DNA from: an uncultured Pseudomonadota bacterium
GTDB taxonomy: Bacteria; Pseudomonadota; Alphaproteobacteria; Rs-D84
NCBI GenBank assembly: GCA_937885575.1
Contig: CALABO010000022.1
Span: forward strand, 1 to 35,667
Direction: 5' to 3'
Length of the DNA stretch: 35,667 bases
Shown one piece after another: positions 15,808 to 24,109 of the stretch. The position numbers were made by a program, and so were the translations under genes. The notes under the pieces are model-generated. The model did not search any database, was not told the DNA's origin, and saw only the letters and a program-made list of their open reading frames with translations. How positions within the stretch are numbered: position 1 is the stretch's first letter; every line of letters begins with the position of its first letter.

Positions 15808-17139
15808 ATGAAAAGTTTGAAATATTTTATTTTAATGTGTCTTGGGGTTGCACTTTCCGGATGTATGGAAGTGCAAGACCCGTATGATATAGAAGAGGTT
15901 GAATATAATACTATTCAAGTTGTTGATAATTTGGTTATCGATGATAATTCTGTGCCAATTTTCCCGAAAAAGGCGGCGCTTACCACCGATACTGCGCGGA
16001 GATTTTCTGTGGAATTGCCACGGCGTTGCACGGTGAATTGGGATTCGCAACAGGTTGTGTCGGTGGTGCCGGATGAAAAAATTGAAATTGTGCGGTTGAA
16101 TGTTGGTGACCCGTTACCTGATTTAACTGTGTCTGATTATAATTTTAGAAAGCAGGGTGTACGCGATACTTTGGACAAGTTGCTTGCGGGGACGGATATC
16201 GCCGTCATAGAACAAGAACAAATTTATGAACGCATATCTGGTTCGATTGTTGGGGGAAACCTTAGTGATGCGGTGAATTTGATTACTCACCTGGGGCGCG
16301 CGTATTATTCTTATGATGCGAAACTTGGCGAATTAAAATTGTTTAGTCGCGGAAAGTGGCTGATTAAAATGCCAAAGAACGATGATATTGTTATGGCGAT
16401 ACTGGACGCGATGCATGGTGCCGATGTGCGAAATGTGATTGTTGACTGGGGCGATAACACCGTGATATTCGAAGGCAACTATCAGACCGAGCGCGAAGTC
16501 GCACGGATTATTTCAGATATTGCGTCAAAGAAATATGTGATGGCGTGGGATATGGACGTGTATCGCGTTTATCCGCGCACCGATAATCCGATTATTTGGA
16601 TGAATATGTTGCCGGCGTTTGGTGAAAAGAATATAAAGATGTCTGTGCCGGGTGTTGTTGGGCGTGCCTTGGTTGTTGGGCCAGAGGTGAATACGAAAAC
16701 ACTGCAAGAATTTTTGGCGCAACAGGCAAATGTTGTTTTGATATCCCAAGGGCATTTTGTCGTGCCTGATGGGTGGCAATCGCGATTCGATATTGGGCAG
16801 TGTGGCAAGGAAGAAAGGTTGGAAACGGATTTAATTGTTGGCGCGACCGCAAAGTATGGCGATTTTGGTGGTAAAGATAAAATCGATGCAAAAATTGTTT
16901 TGCGGACCAGTAATGGTGAACTTTCTTCGTTCACAATTCCGTCCACCGTGGGTGATAATTATGTGATTGTTGGTATTCCAACACATTCGTTTGTGACGAC
17001 ACCGGAAACACTGATAAGTCCGTTCGCAGAACTTGTTATATTTATGTCGCCGCGGATTGTTTCAATTGTAAATCCGGCGGATGTTCCGGATGATGCGCCA
17101 CTGGTTGGTGACGCGTTGCGTGATTGGTTAAAGGAATAG
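15808..17139 (+). CDS. Secretin-related outer-membrane lipoprotein, 443 aa
   Basis: A lipoprotein signal peptide ends in the lipobox LSGC (Cys19). A segment at about 115-182 (ISGSIVGGNLSDAVNLITHLGRAYY) looks like the STN/secretin N0 domain, and 190-252 (VRNVIVDWGDNTVIFEGNYQTEREVARIISDI) resembles an N1 domain. Near the C-terminus AELVIFMSPRIV (about 407-418) matches the last strand of the secretin barrel. Such architecture is seen in PilN-type secretins of type IVb pili. The usual VPxLGDIPxLG motif is not obvious, so pore formation is uncertain. It sits three bases upstream of the lolC/E-type gene, whose product could export it. Confidence 0.65.
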   Translation: MKSLKYFILMCLGVALSGCMEVQDPYDIEEVEYNTIQVVDNLVIDDNSVPIFPKKAALTTDTARRFSVELPRRCTVNWDSQQVVSVVPDEKIEIVRLNVGDPLPDLTVSDYNFRKQGVRDTLDKLLAGTDIAVIEQEQIYERISGSIVGGNLSDAVNLITHLGRAYYSYDAKLGELKLFSRGKWLIKMPKNDDIVMAILDAMHGADVRNVIVDWGDNTVIFEGNYQTEREVARIISDIASKKYVMAWDMDVYRVYPRTDNPIIWMNMLPAFGEKNIKMSVPGVVGRALVVGPEVNTKTLQEFLAQQANVVLISQGHFVVPDGWQSRFDIGQCGKEERLETDLIVGATAKYGDFGGKDKIDAKIVLRTSNGELSSFTIPSTVGDNYVIVGIPTHSFVTTPETLISPFAELVIFMSPRIVSIVNPADVPDDAPLVGDALRDWLKE

Positions 17140-17142
17140 GTT

Positions 17143-18396
17143 ATGTTTACAAAACTAGAACGAAAAATTGCATTTAGATATTTGGCGGCGCGTCGGCGCG
17201 GCTTTGGTTCGGTTGTGTCGTGGGTGTCGTTTTTGGGAATTATGTTGGGGGTTGCAACACTGATTGTTGTTATGTCGGTGATGGGCGGTTTTCATGATAC
17301 ATTGCTTGCGCGAATCGTTGGTATGAACGGGCATGTCGTTGTGTATCACCAAGACGGCGCGATTGCGGACTATGATTTCTTGGCCGAAAAAATGTTGGAA
17401 AACAAAACGGTGGCGCGCGCGGTGTCCGCCATTGTTCCGATTGCCGAAGGTCAGGTTATGGTGACCGCAAATGGAAAAAATTCTGGTGCGATGGTGCGCG
17501 GAATTCGTATGAACGATTTGATGACCAAGACCAACAGTGGTGTGCGTATGTATGGGCGCGATTTGGCCGATATTCGTGACGGCGAATTGATAATTGGGTC
17601 AACGCTTTCGCGGAATTTGGGCGTGCATATGGGCGAAAGTGTTTCGTTGGTTTCTGCCGATAATGCAACACCAACGCCGTTTGGAACCATGCCACGAATT
17701 ATGTCGTATCCGGTGATGACATCTTTCTTTATGGGTATGTATGAATATGATTCGGGATATATATTTATGCCACTGGAAACGGCGCAAAAATACCTGAACC
17801 TTGGCGACGCGGTGACGCATATTGATTTGTTTTTAAATAATCCTGATGATACAGATACTGTGCGTGACGCGTTGAGTGATGTTTTGCCCGATGGTTATAT
17901 CGTTCGTGATTGGCGTGATTTGAATCGGGGCTTTGTTGGTGCGTTGCAAGTGGAATCTAATGTTATGTTTTTAATTTTGATGTTGATTGTTATTGTCGCA
18001 GCGTTTAATATAGTTTCGTCGTTGGTTATGCTGGTCAAAGATAAATCCAAAGATATCGCGGTGTTGCGGACATTTGGTGTTTCACGGCGTTCGATGATGC
18101 GCATATTTATTTTGTCGGGAACAAGCATTGGTGTTATCGGTGCGGTGTTTGGAACGATTTTGGGTGTGGTGGTTGCGATTTATATCGAACCGATACGGCG
18201 ATTCTTTCAATGGATGACGGGGCGCGACCTGTTTCCGGCGGAATTGTATTATTTGTCGGAATTGCCGTCGCGTGTGGAGTTTGCAAGTGTGATGGGGATC
18301 GCGCTGATTGCAATTGCACTGGCATTCTTGGCAACAATATATCCTGCGTGGAAAGCGGCAAACACAGACCCAGTAGAGGTATTAAGAAACGAATAG
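17143..18396 (+). CDS. Lipoprotein-releasing ABC permease (LolC/LolE/LolF type)
   Basis: A 417-aa inner-membrane permease of the FtsX/MacB fold. It starts with the characteristic ERKIAFRYLAARRRG and a first membrane helix (about 22-48). A long periplasmic domain follows, and three C-terminal helices (about 268-296, 320-348, 378-405) include the coupling region KDKSKDIAVLRTFG. With LolD it extracts mature lipoproteins from the inner membrane and hands them to LolA. Only one permease gene is present, as in LolDF systems where a hybrid LolF acts as a homodimer, so I leave the exact symbol open. It is tightly spaced between the secretin-like gene and lolD. Confidence 0.93.
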   Translation: MFTKLERKIAFRYLAARRRGFGSVVSWVSFLGIMLGVATLIVVMSVMGGFHDTLLARIVGMNGHVVVYHQDGAIADYDFLAEKMLENKTVARAVSAIVPIAEGQVMVTANGKNSGAMVRGIRMNDLMTKTNSGVRMYGRDLADIRDGELIIGSTLSRNLGVHMGESVSLVSADNATPTPFGTMPRIMSYPVMTSFFMGMYEYDSGYIFMPLETAQKYLNLGDAVTHIDLFLNNPDDTDTVRDALSDVLPDGYIVRDWRDLNRGFVGALQVESNVMFLILMLIVIVAAFNIVSSLVMLVKDKSKDIAVLRTFGVSRRSMMRIFILSGTSIGVIGAVFGTILGVVVAIYIEPIRRFFQWMTGRDLFPAELYYLSELPSRVEFASVMGIALIAIALAFLATIYPAWKAANTDPVEVLRNE

Positions 18397-18404
18397 AGAA
18401 ATAA

Positions 18405-19115
18405 ATGGCGTCGATATTGAATTCTTTATCGCGGGTGAAAAAGGGCGAAGTCGTCCTTTCGGTGCGTGATATAAAAAAGACCTTTATCGAAGGGGGCCAA
18501 CCGTTGCATATTCTAACCGGTGGCGGGTTCGATTTGCATCGTGGTGAAATTGTCGCACTTGTTGGGCCATCGGGGTCGGGTAAATCGACACTGTTGCAAT
18601 GTGTTGGATTATTGGATAAACCATCGGGCGGCAGTATTATTGTGTCCGGCACACCGGTGCATAAAATGAGTGATGAAATGCGGACAATGATGCGCCGGAG
18701 GAAAATGGGATTCGTGTATCAACGGCATAATTTGTTGTCGGATTTCACGGCACTGGAAAATGTGATGTTGCCGATGATGGCCAACGGCGTAGATGTGGAT
18801 GTTGCGGCGGCGCGTGCGCGTGCTTTGTTAAAGGCGGCAAATGTTGCGCATCGTGCGTCACACTTGCCGGGACAAATGTCGGGTGGGGAACAGCAACGGA
18901 CCGCGGTTGCGCGGGCACTGGCCAATAATCCCGATATATTATTGGCGGACGAACCAACGGGCAGTTTGGATCCGAATCATGCGATTGCGGTTTTTGAATT
19001 GCTGTTGGATTTGGTGCGCAAAAATAAAATGGCGATGTTATTTGTCACGCATGATATGTCACTCGCCAATCGTGCGGACCGACGCATAACAATCAAAAAC
19101 GGAACAGTTAAATAA
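18405..19115 (+). CDS. lolD: Lipoprotein-releasing system ATPase LolD
   Basis: A 236-aa ABC ATPase with Walker A GPSGSGKST (54-62), Q-loop FVYQRHNLL (Q106), signature MSGGEQQR (158-165), Walker B ILLADEPTG (178-186) and the H-loop LFVTHD. The YQRHNLLSDFTALENVMLP stretch is typical of LolD, whose LolD-specific motif contacts the LolC/E coupling helices. It begins eight bases after the permease gene. It has about 15 more N-terminal residues (MASILNSLSRVKKGE) than most LolD proteins, though starting at this ATG is the only choice with a nearby upstream gene end. Confidence 0.95.
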   Translation: MASILNSLSRVKKGEVVLSVRDIKKTFIEGGQPLHILTGGGFDLHRGEIVALVGPSGSGKSTLLQCVGLLDKPSGGSIIVSGTPVHKMSDEMRTMMRRRKMGFVYQRHNLLSDFTALENVMLPMMANGVDVDVAAARARALLKAANVAHRASHLPGQMSGGEQQRTAVARALANNPDILLADEPTGSLDPNHAIAVFELLLDLVRKNKMAMLFVTHDMSLANRADRRITIKNGTVK

Positions 19116-19137
19116 AACAAAAAAAGGAGAGAGAAAA

Positions 19138-19947
19138 ATGAAAGACGTAAAAAATACAAATTGTGAAAATTGCTATATCTGTTCGCGCAGGCAAAAATTT
19201 TGGGCGTGGGTGTTGCTGTTTGGAATATTCGGTTGTGGTGTTATGACGGGACTTTATCCGTTGGGACATAAATTGGCCAATACGCCTGATTCCGCCGTAA
19301 AGACGGAAGTCAAAGAAACGGAAACTGTGGTTGATTTGTCGGATCCGGAACCGCAAAAGGCGTGCGAAATAAATGAAAAAGTTTTGAAAACGCGGCTTGC
19401 GCGGAACATAGATGATACACATCCGGGGGCATTTACCGCGCATCAAAATAATATGTTGATTTACAAGCGTTTGTTTAATACGGGCTGTTTGGAAAATCGC
19501 GATTATTTTTCAGAAATGTCGGCGAATGAACGGATATATATGGATGCGCTTGCGGGGGTTGAAAAGAAAAACAACGAAGCGGTGGAACGGCCATGTCGCG
19601 AAATTGAAAGCGCACTTAGTCGCCGGATTATTTCGGGATGTGATACGAATCAATATGTTTCCGAATGCCATCTGAATAATGCCGAGGTTTATTCGAAACT
19701 TGCCGAGGATGGATGTGCGGAAAATATTGAACGCTATCGCAAAAACGCACTTGATGAATTGCAGATTGCGGACGGCGTTCGCATAAACGCAAGTGACATA
19801 AATCCGCGTGAAGTGCGTTCCACAATAAATACATATAAAAAATTACAGATGCAAAATGAAGCGCGTCGGTATTTGAACAAGGTTGAAAAAATGCTGGACC
19901 CGGGAATCGATTTCATAATGGAATTGCAAAAGGTCATAGAAGAATAA
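19138..19947 (+). CDS. Cys-rich bitopic membrane protein with internal duplication, 269 aa
   Basis: I do not recognise a family. The cytoplasmic N-terminus has a CxxCxxC cluster (Cys9, 12, 15) that could bind a metal. One membrane helix (about 21-42) leads to a periplasmic helical domain. The domain carries a twofold repeat: a Cys-E-I start, then an Asn/Leu-x-x-x-Tyr-x-x-Leu motif, then GC-x-EN-x-x-x-Tyr (first at about 79-122, second at about 147-201). The second copy has two further cysteines that may pair. A GGAGAG ribosome site precedes the ATG. It follows lolD by 22 bases and is likely part of the envelope operon. Confidence 0.75.
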   Translation: MKDVKNTNCENCYICSRRQKFWAWVLLFGIFGCGVMTGLYPLGHKLANTPDSAVKTEVKETETVVDLSDPEPQKACEINEKVLKTRLARNIDDTHPGAFTAHQNNMLIYKRLFNTGCLENRDYFSEMSANERIYMDALAGVEKKNNEAVERPCREIESALSRRIISGCDTNQYVSECHLNNAEVYSKLAEDGCAENIERYRKNALDELQIADGVRINASDINPREVRSTINTYKKLQMQNEARRYLNKVEKMLDPGIDFIMELQKVIEE

Positions 19948-19960
19948 GAAAGGAAATAAT

Positions 19961-20641
19961 ATGAATATCAAGACAATCGGAATCTTTGCGGCTTTGGCGG
20001 TTTTGGTTGCGACACCGGCGGTGCGGGCGGAAGACGAATCGTATGAAGAGGTCGAATACCAAGATTACGAAGTGTTCGATGATGTCGAAGATTTGATTGA
20101 TGAAGAATTGGTCGAATCGGTAGAGGCCGAAGCAGAGCAGGTTGAAAATGTTGAAGAGCCAGAGGTTGTTGATGTGCCCGCGCCACGTGCTGTTGCGGAC
20201 CGATTGTCTTGTGATGAAATCAATACGCGAGTTGCAGAATTACAGGCGGATGTAAAGGCCTATCCGGAATTAAAGGCTGATTTGGAATATATGCTGTCGC
20301 GGCAACGCAATCAATGTGCGCCGCGTGCCGCGCGCCGTCCGGTGCATAACTATCGCAATGTGAATCCGGTTACGGAAATTGAAGTCCCCGAAGTGTCGGT
20401 ATCCACGGAACCGCCCGTGGTGGAAAAAACACCGGAGGAAATAGCGGCCGAAGAAGCCGCGGCCGAGGTCGCACGTCAGGCGCAGATAAAGGAAAACCGT
20501 GGAAAGGGCTTGTGTGATGATGGCGCAAAACCGAATCAATATGGGTGCTGTGATGGCGAAGTGTTTAAGCAAGTTGAACATTTGAACTTTGCGTGTTGTG
20601 AAAAGGGCAATGAGAACGAATGCCATGAACCGTTAAAATGA
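19961..20641 (+). CDS. Secreted acidic protein with Cys-rich C-terminus, 226 aa
   Basis: A signal peptide (MNIKTIGIFAALAVLVATPAVRA, cleavage before EDES) is followed by a strongly acidic disordered region rich in Glu, Asp and Tyr (about 24-75). A short helical part (residues 84-110, DEINTRVAELQADVKAYP) comes next, then a Pro/Glu/Ala linker. The C-terminal block (about 180-226) has six cysteines (LCDDG, GCCDG, FACCEKG, ECHE), which suggests disulfides or metal binding. No family is recognised. It is the last gene of the run starting at 15474, 13 bases after its neighbour. Confidence 0.75.
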   Translation: MNIKTIGIFAALAVLVATPAVRAEDESYEEVEYQDYEVFDDVEDLIDEELVESVEAEAEQVENVEEPEVVDVPAPRAVADRLSCDEINTRVAELQADVKAYPELKADLEYMLSRQRNQCAPRAARRPVHNYRNVNPVTEIEVPEVSVSTEPPVVEKTPEEIAAEEAAAEVARQAQIKENRGKGLCDDGAKPNQYGCCDGEVFKQVEHLNFACCEKGNENECHEPLK

Positions 20642-20699
20642 TGGCCGTATGGTGTAATATATAGAATTTGTTCTTTTTTTATGATAAAATCAGCATGAT

Positions 20700-21659
20700 A
20701 TGAGAATACAAGGTCGGCTGATTATTCCTTTGGTAGTGTTAACAAAGTGTTTCGTTGCGAACGCGACGGGGTTTGATGTAGAAAATGCTTTGCGCGCAAC
20801 ATATAATAATTGTATCGGTATAGAAAATTCTTTGCATGATATGAAAGTTATGGCCGGTATCAATACTGCAATTAGTGGTATAGGAACTGGTTTGGGAATT
20901 GGGGCAACGGCGGTCGGTGTTGCAAAGTCCAGGACAGATTCAATAATAGAAGAAAAATACAAGGTCTTGGAAAATTTATCTTATGCGGCATCCAGTGATG
21001 TGGAAACAATGGACGAGCAAGAATGGTTAAAAATTTTTGAACAAAATAATGGAAATTCCAAAGGAGAAAAAGATTATAACACGGATTCCAAAAATGAAAC
21101 TGACGAAATTCGCAAGTTAACAGAAAAAAGTAAAAAACTTGGGGATTGGCGAACCGGTCTTTTGGTTGGTAATACTGTGACAAATGTGGCCGGTGCGGTG
21201 ATATCTGGAACAAATAAAGTTGATTCGACTTTGTCGGAACAGATACGAAATTGTAACGCATCTGTCAAAAATTTACAAAAGGCCATAGCGCAGGCAAGGA
21301 TTGATAATGTTGATGTCACCGAAGCGATAAGAATAGAATCTGCGTGTAATGGTTTTGAATATATTGATGCAATTAATATTGAAAAAATAAATAACCGGGC
21401 CAAGGGTGGAATGATTGCATCCGTGGTTGGAACAGGAACTGGGGTTGTGGGTGCAATAACCAGTGCCATGGCAAATTCAGATAAGATCAGGAACAATGAT
21501 ACAGAAAAGAAAAAAGAAAAAAATTTAAATACGGCTGCGAATGCTTTTGCTGTGGGCAGTACGGTTGCAAGTGGGGTGGCCACGATATTTAATGCAACGC
21601 AAATCAAGGCGATAAAAAATGTTGTTTCGGTCGCAGAAAAATGTACGGAGGCGTTAAGA
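20700..21659 (+). CDS. Exported glycine-zipper-rich protein, about 320 aa
   Basis: An N-terminal signal peptide (about 1-23) precedes four Gly/Ala/Val-rich segments spaced along the chain (about 51-75, 152-171, 236-258, 279-298). These resemble glycine zippers such as TGLGIGATAVGVA, which can pack or insert in membranes. The linkers are charged and helical; four cysteines (38, 185, 216, 314) are spread over the mature part. I do not recognise a family. It ends in an ATGA overlap with the next gene (the shared stop runs to 21662), so the two products are made together and may act as a pair. Confidence 0.75.
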
Positions 21660-22531
21660 TGATGTCTATTCGTTTGATGTTTTCTGCGGTTTTGTGCTGT
21701 TTATGTATATCGTTTGCCGGATTTTGTGACGATAAAAAAAATGGTGATGGGTTGATATATGTTGAACCCGAAGTGGCGCGTATAGTAATTCAAAGAAATT
21801 TTGCAAATATTGTTTCAGAGTATGCGAATTATTCTACATGTGAATTTGATGATGTGACTATATTGAAAAATGTGATAGACACATATAATGAAATGTTGCA
21901 GAAAACAGGTGGGTATGTATCTGTGGATGGTGTAAACAATGTATGTGATGTCGCATTTAGAGATTTAAAACCAAATGATATCGATGGCATGGTTATGTTG
22001 CGATTAAAAAGGCGATTGAAATGTCTCGATTTTGCGAGCGGGTTGGTGACCACGGAACTTGGTGAAAAAGATTGCATATATTCGATAAAAAAAGTAAACG
22101 GATTGCAAACACATATTGGATATACAAACAAAATAGATAAAAGTGGTTTTAGTCGCAAGGGAGGAACAATTGCATGGCGTTTTTTTAATCCGGGTGCATT
22201 GCGTGACAGTCCGTATAAATGTGTTTTAATAGATACAAAACCTAATGGAAAGTTTGCGGCGTTTGATAGCCATGAAAAAGGTAGATTCGCGATTCGGTGG
22301 TTGCTAGAAAATGCTGAGAAATATAATGGAAAAACCCCACGTGAAGCGATACCAATGTATGCGCCGAGTTTTGAAAATAATACGGAAAAATATATACGAG
22401 ATTTAGGTAAACTTGGGGTCGATGTTGATAAAAAATTATCAGACCTTACTGAATACGAGTGGGAAAAACTGTTGGATGCTATTTCGCAGATTGAGGGATG
22501 GAACGACCAAGGTGTTGTTGAAGAGTTTTAG
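21659..22531 (+). CDS. Exported protein with phage P5-like (NNPGN-type) domain, 290 aa
   Basis: The ATG at 21659 overlaps the previous stop and has a GGAGGC site upstream. A signal peptide (about 1-22, ending ISFAGFC) precedes an N-terminal part of unknown type with several cysteines. From about residue 167 on comes a domain like the phage structural/muralytic P5-type domain: IAWRFFNPGALRDSP, KFAAFDSHEKGRFAIRWLL, TPREAIPMYAPSFENNTEKY and a final ISQIEGW helix. Its classical N-N-P-G-N signature is altered to F-N-P-G-A. Such domains occur in virion proteins and peptidoglycan-acting proteins, so a cell-wall role is possible but unproven. Confidence 0.65.
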   Translation: MMSIRLMFSAVLCCLCISFAGFCDDKKNGDGLIYVEPEVARIVIQRNFANIVSEYANYSTCEFDDVTILKNVIDTYNEMLQKTGGYVSVDGVNNVCDVAFRDLKPNDIDGMVMLRLKRRLKCLDFASGLVTTELGEKDCIYSIKKVNGLQTHIGYTNKIDKSGFSRKGGTIAWRFFNPGALRDSPYKCVLIDTKPNGKFAAFDSHEKGRFAIRWLLENAEKYNGKTPREAIPMYAPSFENNTEKYIRDLGKLGVDVDKKLSDLTEYEWEKLLDAISQIEGWNDQGVVEEF

Positions 22532-22542
22532 TTTTTTGCAAA

Positions 22543-22884
22543 ATGAAACAAGATATCATAAATTTCATAAATAAAAAATATAGTGTGAACCCGGAATATT
22601 TGTGGCGGCGGTATCCGGATTTTTGCGTGTTTCGGCGCGCGGATAATAAAAGGTGGTTTGCGATAATTATGAAAATTCCGCGCGAAAAACTTCGACTTTC
22701 GGGTGATGGTGCGGTTGATGTGATAAATGTTAAAACCGATAATACCGAATTCCTGTTGGGTGTGCCGGGGATTTTTCCGGCGTATCACATGAACAAAAAT
22801 AATTGGGTGACGGTCATATTGGACGGAACCGTGCCGGCGGCTAATGTTAAAAAACTGATAGAAATGTCGTATGGGTTGGTTTGA
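22543..22884 (+). CDS. MmcQ/YjbR-family protein, 113 aa
   Basis: Matches the small MmcQ/YjbR family by its pattern: an N-terminal helix, PEYLWRRYPDFCVFRRADNKRWFAIIM in the first sheet, LLGVPGIFPAYHMNKNNWVTVIL in the middle, and a closing helix LIEMSYGLV. The fold is CyaY-like and has been proposed to bind DNA; the exact function is unknown. It begins 11 bases after the P5-like gene with no clear ribosome site, so it may depend on coupling. It converges with the deaminase gene. Confidence 0.9.
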   Translation: MKQDIINFINKKYSVNPEYLWRRYPDFCVFRRADNKRWFAIIMKIPREKLRLSGDGAVDVINVKTDNTEFLLGVPGIFPAYHMNKNNWVTVILDGTVPAANVKKLIEMSYGLV

Positions 22885-22890
22885 CTAAAA

Positions 22891-23436
22891 TCAATCCCTT
22901 TTGGGTTTGTAAACGATTCGGTTTTGGGTCATGTAATCGCGCAGGACCGATTCGCCGCGTTCGGGTTCGATATTGCCGTATACGGTGATATTCCGGCGTT
23001 TGAATTCGTCCAACCAATCCGGTTTGAACCCTTCGTCAAATCCGGTTATCGATTCGACGGTCTTGGAAGGAACACCGAAAAATACCGCCCGAATTCCCGA
23101 CCACATTATTCCGCCCAAACACATAATGCACGGTTCCGCCGTCACATACAGCGACAGGTTGAGTGCCGATAAATCGTATGTGTGCAGTAATTCTTCGGCA
23201 TCGCGTATGGCATTCATTTCGGCGTGGTTATGACTGCAATTTCCTGAAACAACGCTGTTTGCGGCGCGCGCGATTTGATTGCCGTCCGCGTCATAAATCG
23301 CGGCTAAGAACGGCCCGTGCCCGCGTGCGATATAGTCCGGCAATTCGTCGTATAATTCAGTAATGATTTTTTTTGCGCGCCTAAGTTTGCGTGCATCGAT
23401 TTTTTCGTTCGCAATTATGTTGTCTGTATTTCGCAT
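22891..23436 (-). CDS. Nucleoside deaminase (guanine/cytidine deaminase family)
   Basis: This 181-aa zinc hydrolase has the cytidine-deaminase-fold active site: HAEMNA (His71 zinc ligand, Glu73 proton shuttle) and PCIMCLGGI (Cys103 and Cys106 zinc ligands). The spacing and the following GIRAVFFGVPSKTVESITGFDEGF section resemble guanine deaminases and related purine or tRNA-type deaminases rather than dCMP deaminases. The substrate cannot be decided from sequence. The N-terminal ~20 residues are charged and not part of the domain. It stands alone, convergent with the MmcQ/YjbR gene. Confidence 0.9.
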   Translation of the reverse strand: MRNTDNIIANEKIDARKLRRAKKIITELYDELPDYIARGHGPFLAAIYDADGNQIARAANSVVSGNCSHNHAEMNAIRDAEELLHTYDLSALNLSLYVTAEPCIMCLGGIMWSGIRAVFFGVPSKTVESITGFDEGFKPDWLDEFKRRNITVYGNIEPERGESVLRDYMTQNRIVYKPKRD

Positions 23437-23837
23437 TTTTTTGCCCCTGTAATCTTTATGCTAATTTTACGATTCGGTGTGCAAAATCGCAAGTGATTTT
23501 GATAAAACCGATTCGGTGATGGGTATTTTTTTGTATAAAAAATATGATTTTTTTGTGGGTGATATTTTTTCCTATGATAAAAATTTTCTTTTATACAAAA
23601 AAGACAAAAACCCTAGGAAAATCAACGGGTGTGGCGTGTTTTTTGGTTTGTGATTTTTGGCATAATTAAAAATAACGCCACAATTGCCGATATCCATTTG
23701 TTTTTATGCGATTTATATAAATTTTTTTGTGTTGGTGTGTCCTTTTTGGGTTATCCGATGCATAAAAATAGGATAACCTAAATTTTCCCAGGAATGAATA
23801 TAATGTGGACGTGGTTAACAAACAAAAGGAGATTACC
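23437..23837. other. Intergenic region with inverted and direct repeats
   Basis: No gene is seen. Notable are a direct repeat CGATTCGGTG at 23469-23478 and 23508-23517; a 14-bp perfect inverted repeat TTTTTTGTATAAAA (23527-23540) and its complement (23589-23602) separated by 48 bases; and the operator-like palindrome described at 23749-23778. The rest is AT-rich DNA. Confidence 0.6.
23749..23804 (+). promoter_or_regulatory. Promoter/operator of the HTH gene
   Basis: Inverted arms GGTTATCC (23749-23756) and GGATAACC (23771-23778) with a 14-base gap lie just upstream of a consensus TATAAT (23799-23804). The right arm reaches the expected -35 position, so a bound repressor would block RNA polymerase. 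Autoregulation by the HTH protein is inferred. Confidence 0.5.
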
Positions 23838-24065
23838 ATGACTCATCAAGATATATGGCAAGCAATTGATAATTTCGCTTTTCAGCATAACATGTCCTGT
23901 TCCGGATTGGCGAGATTTTCAGGATTAGATGCAACGACCTTTAACAAGAGCAAGCGTTGGTCGAAATATGGGCAACCAAGGTGGCCTTCGACAAACAGTA
24001 TTGCCAAGATATTAAATTCCACCGGAAAAACTATCGCGGATTTTATAAAATGTATCGGTGAATAA
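23838..24065 (+). CDS. Short HTH regulator, LexA/S24-like N-domain only, 75 aa
   Basis: Starts at the ATG after AAGGAG. The sequence (MTHQDIWQAIDNFAFQHNMS, then SGLARFSGLDATTFNKSKRW and RWPSTNSIAKILNSTGKTIADF) is the helix-turn-helix half of the S24-type repressors common in alphaproteobacteria. In that family about 130 residues of self-cleaving serine protease domain follow; here the gene stops, so there is no cleavage-based induction. It may be a naturally short repressor or a truncated gene. A palindromic site overlaps its promoter. A LysR-type gene follows after 44 bases with its own promoter. Confidence 0.8.
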   Translation: MTHQDIWQAIDNFAFQHNMSCSGLARFSGLDATTFNKSKRWSKYGQPRWPSTNSIAKILNSTGKTIADFIKCIGE

Positions 24066-24075
24066 AATATTTTTG

Positions 24076-24103
24076 TTTACAAAGGTTTTTGGTCGTGTAG
24101 GAT
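24076..24103 (+). promoter_or_regulatory. Promoter of the LysR-type gene, leaderless type
   Basis: TTTACA (24076-24081), a 16-base spacer and TAGGAT (24098-24103), then six bases to the ATG at 24110. No ribosome site lies between. Confidence 0.45.
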
Positions 24104-24109
24104 ACATTT

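Noticed and set aside
18134..18652. Minus-strand open frame of 172 codons
   Set aside because: Antisense to the permease and lolD genes, both clearly real.
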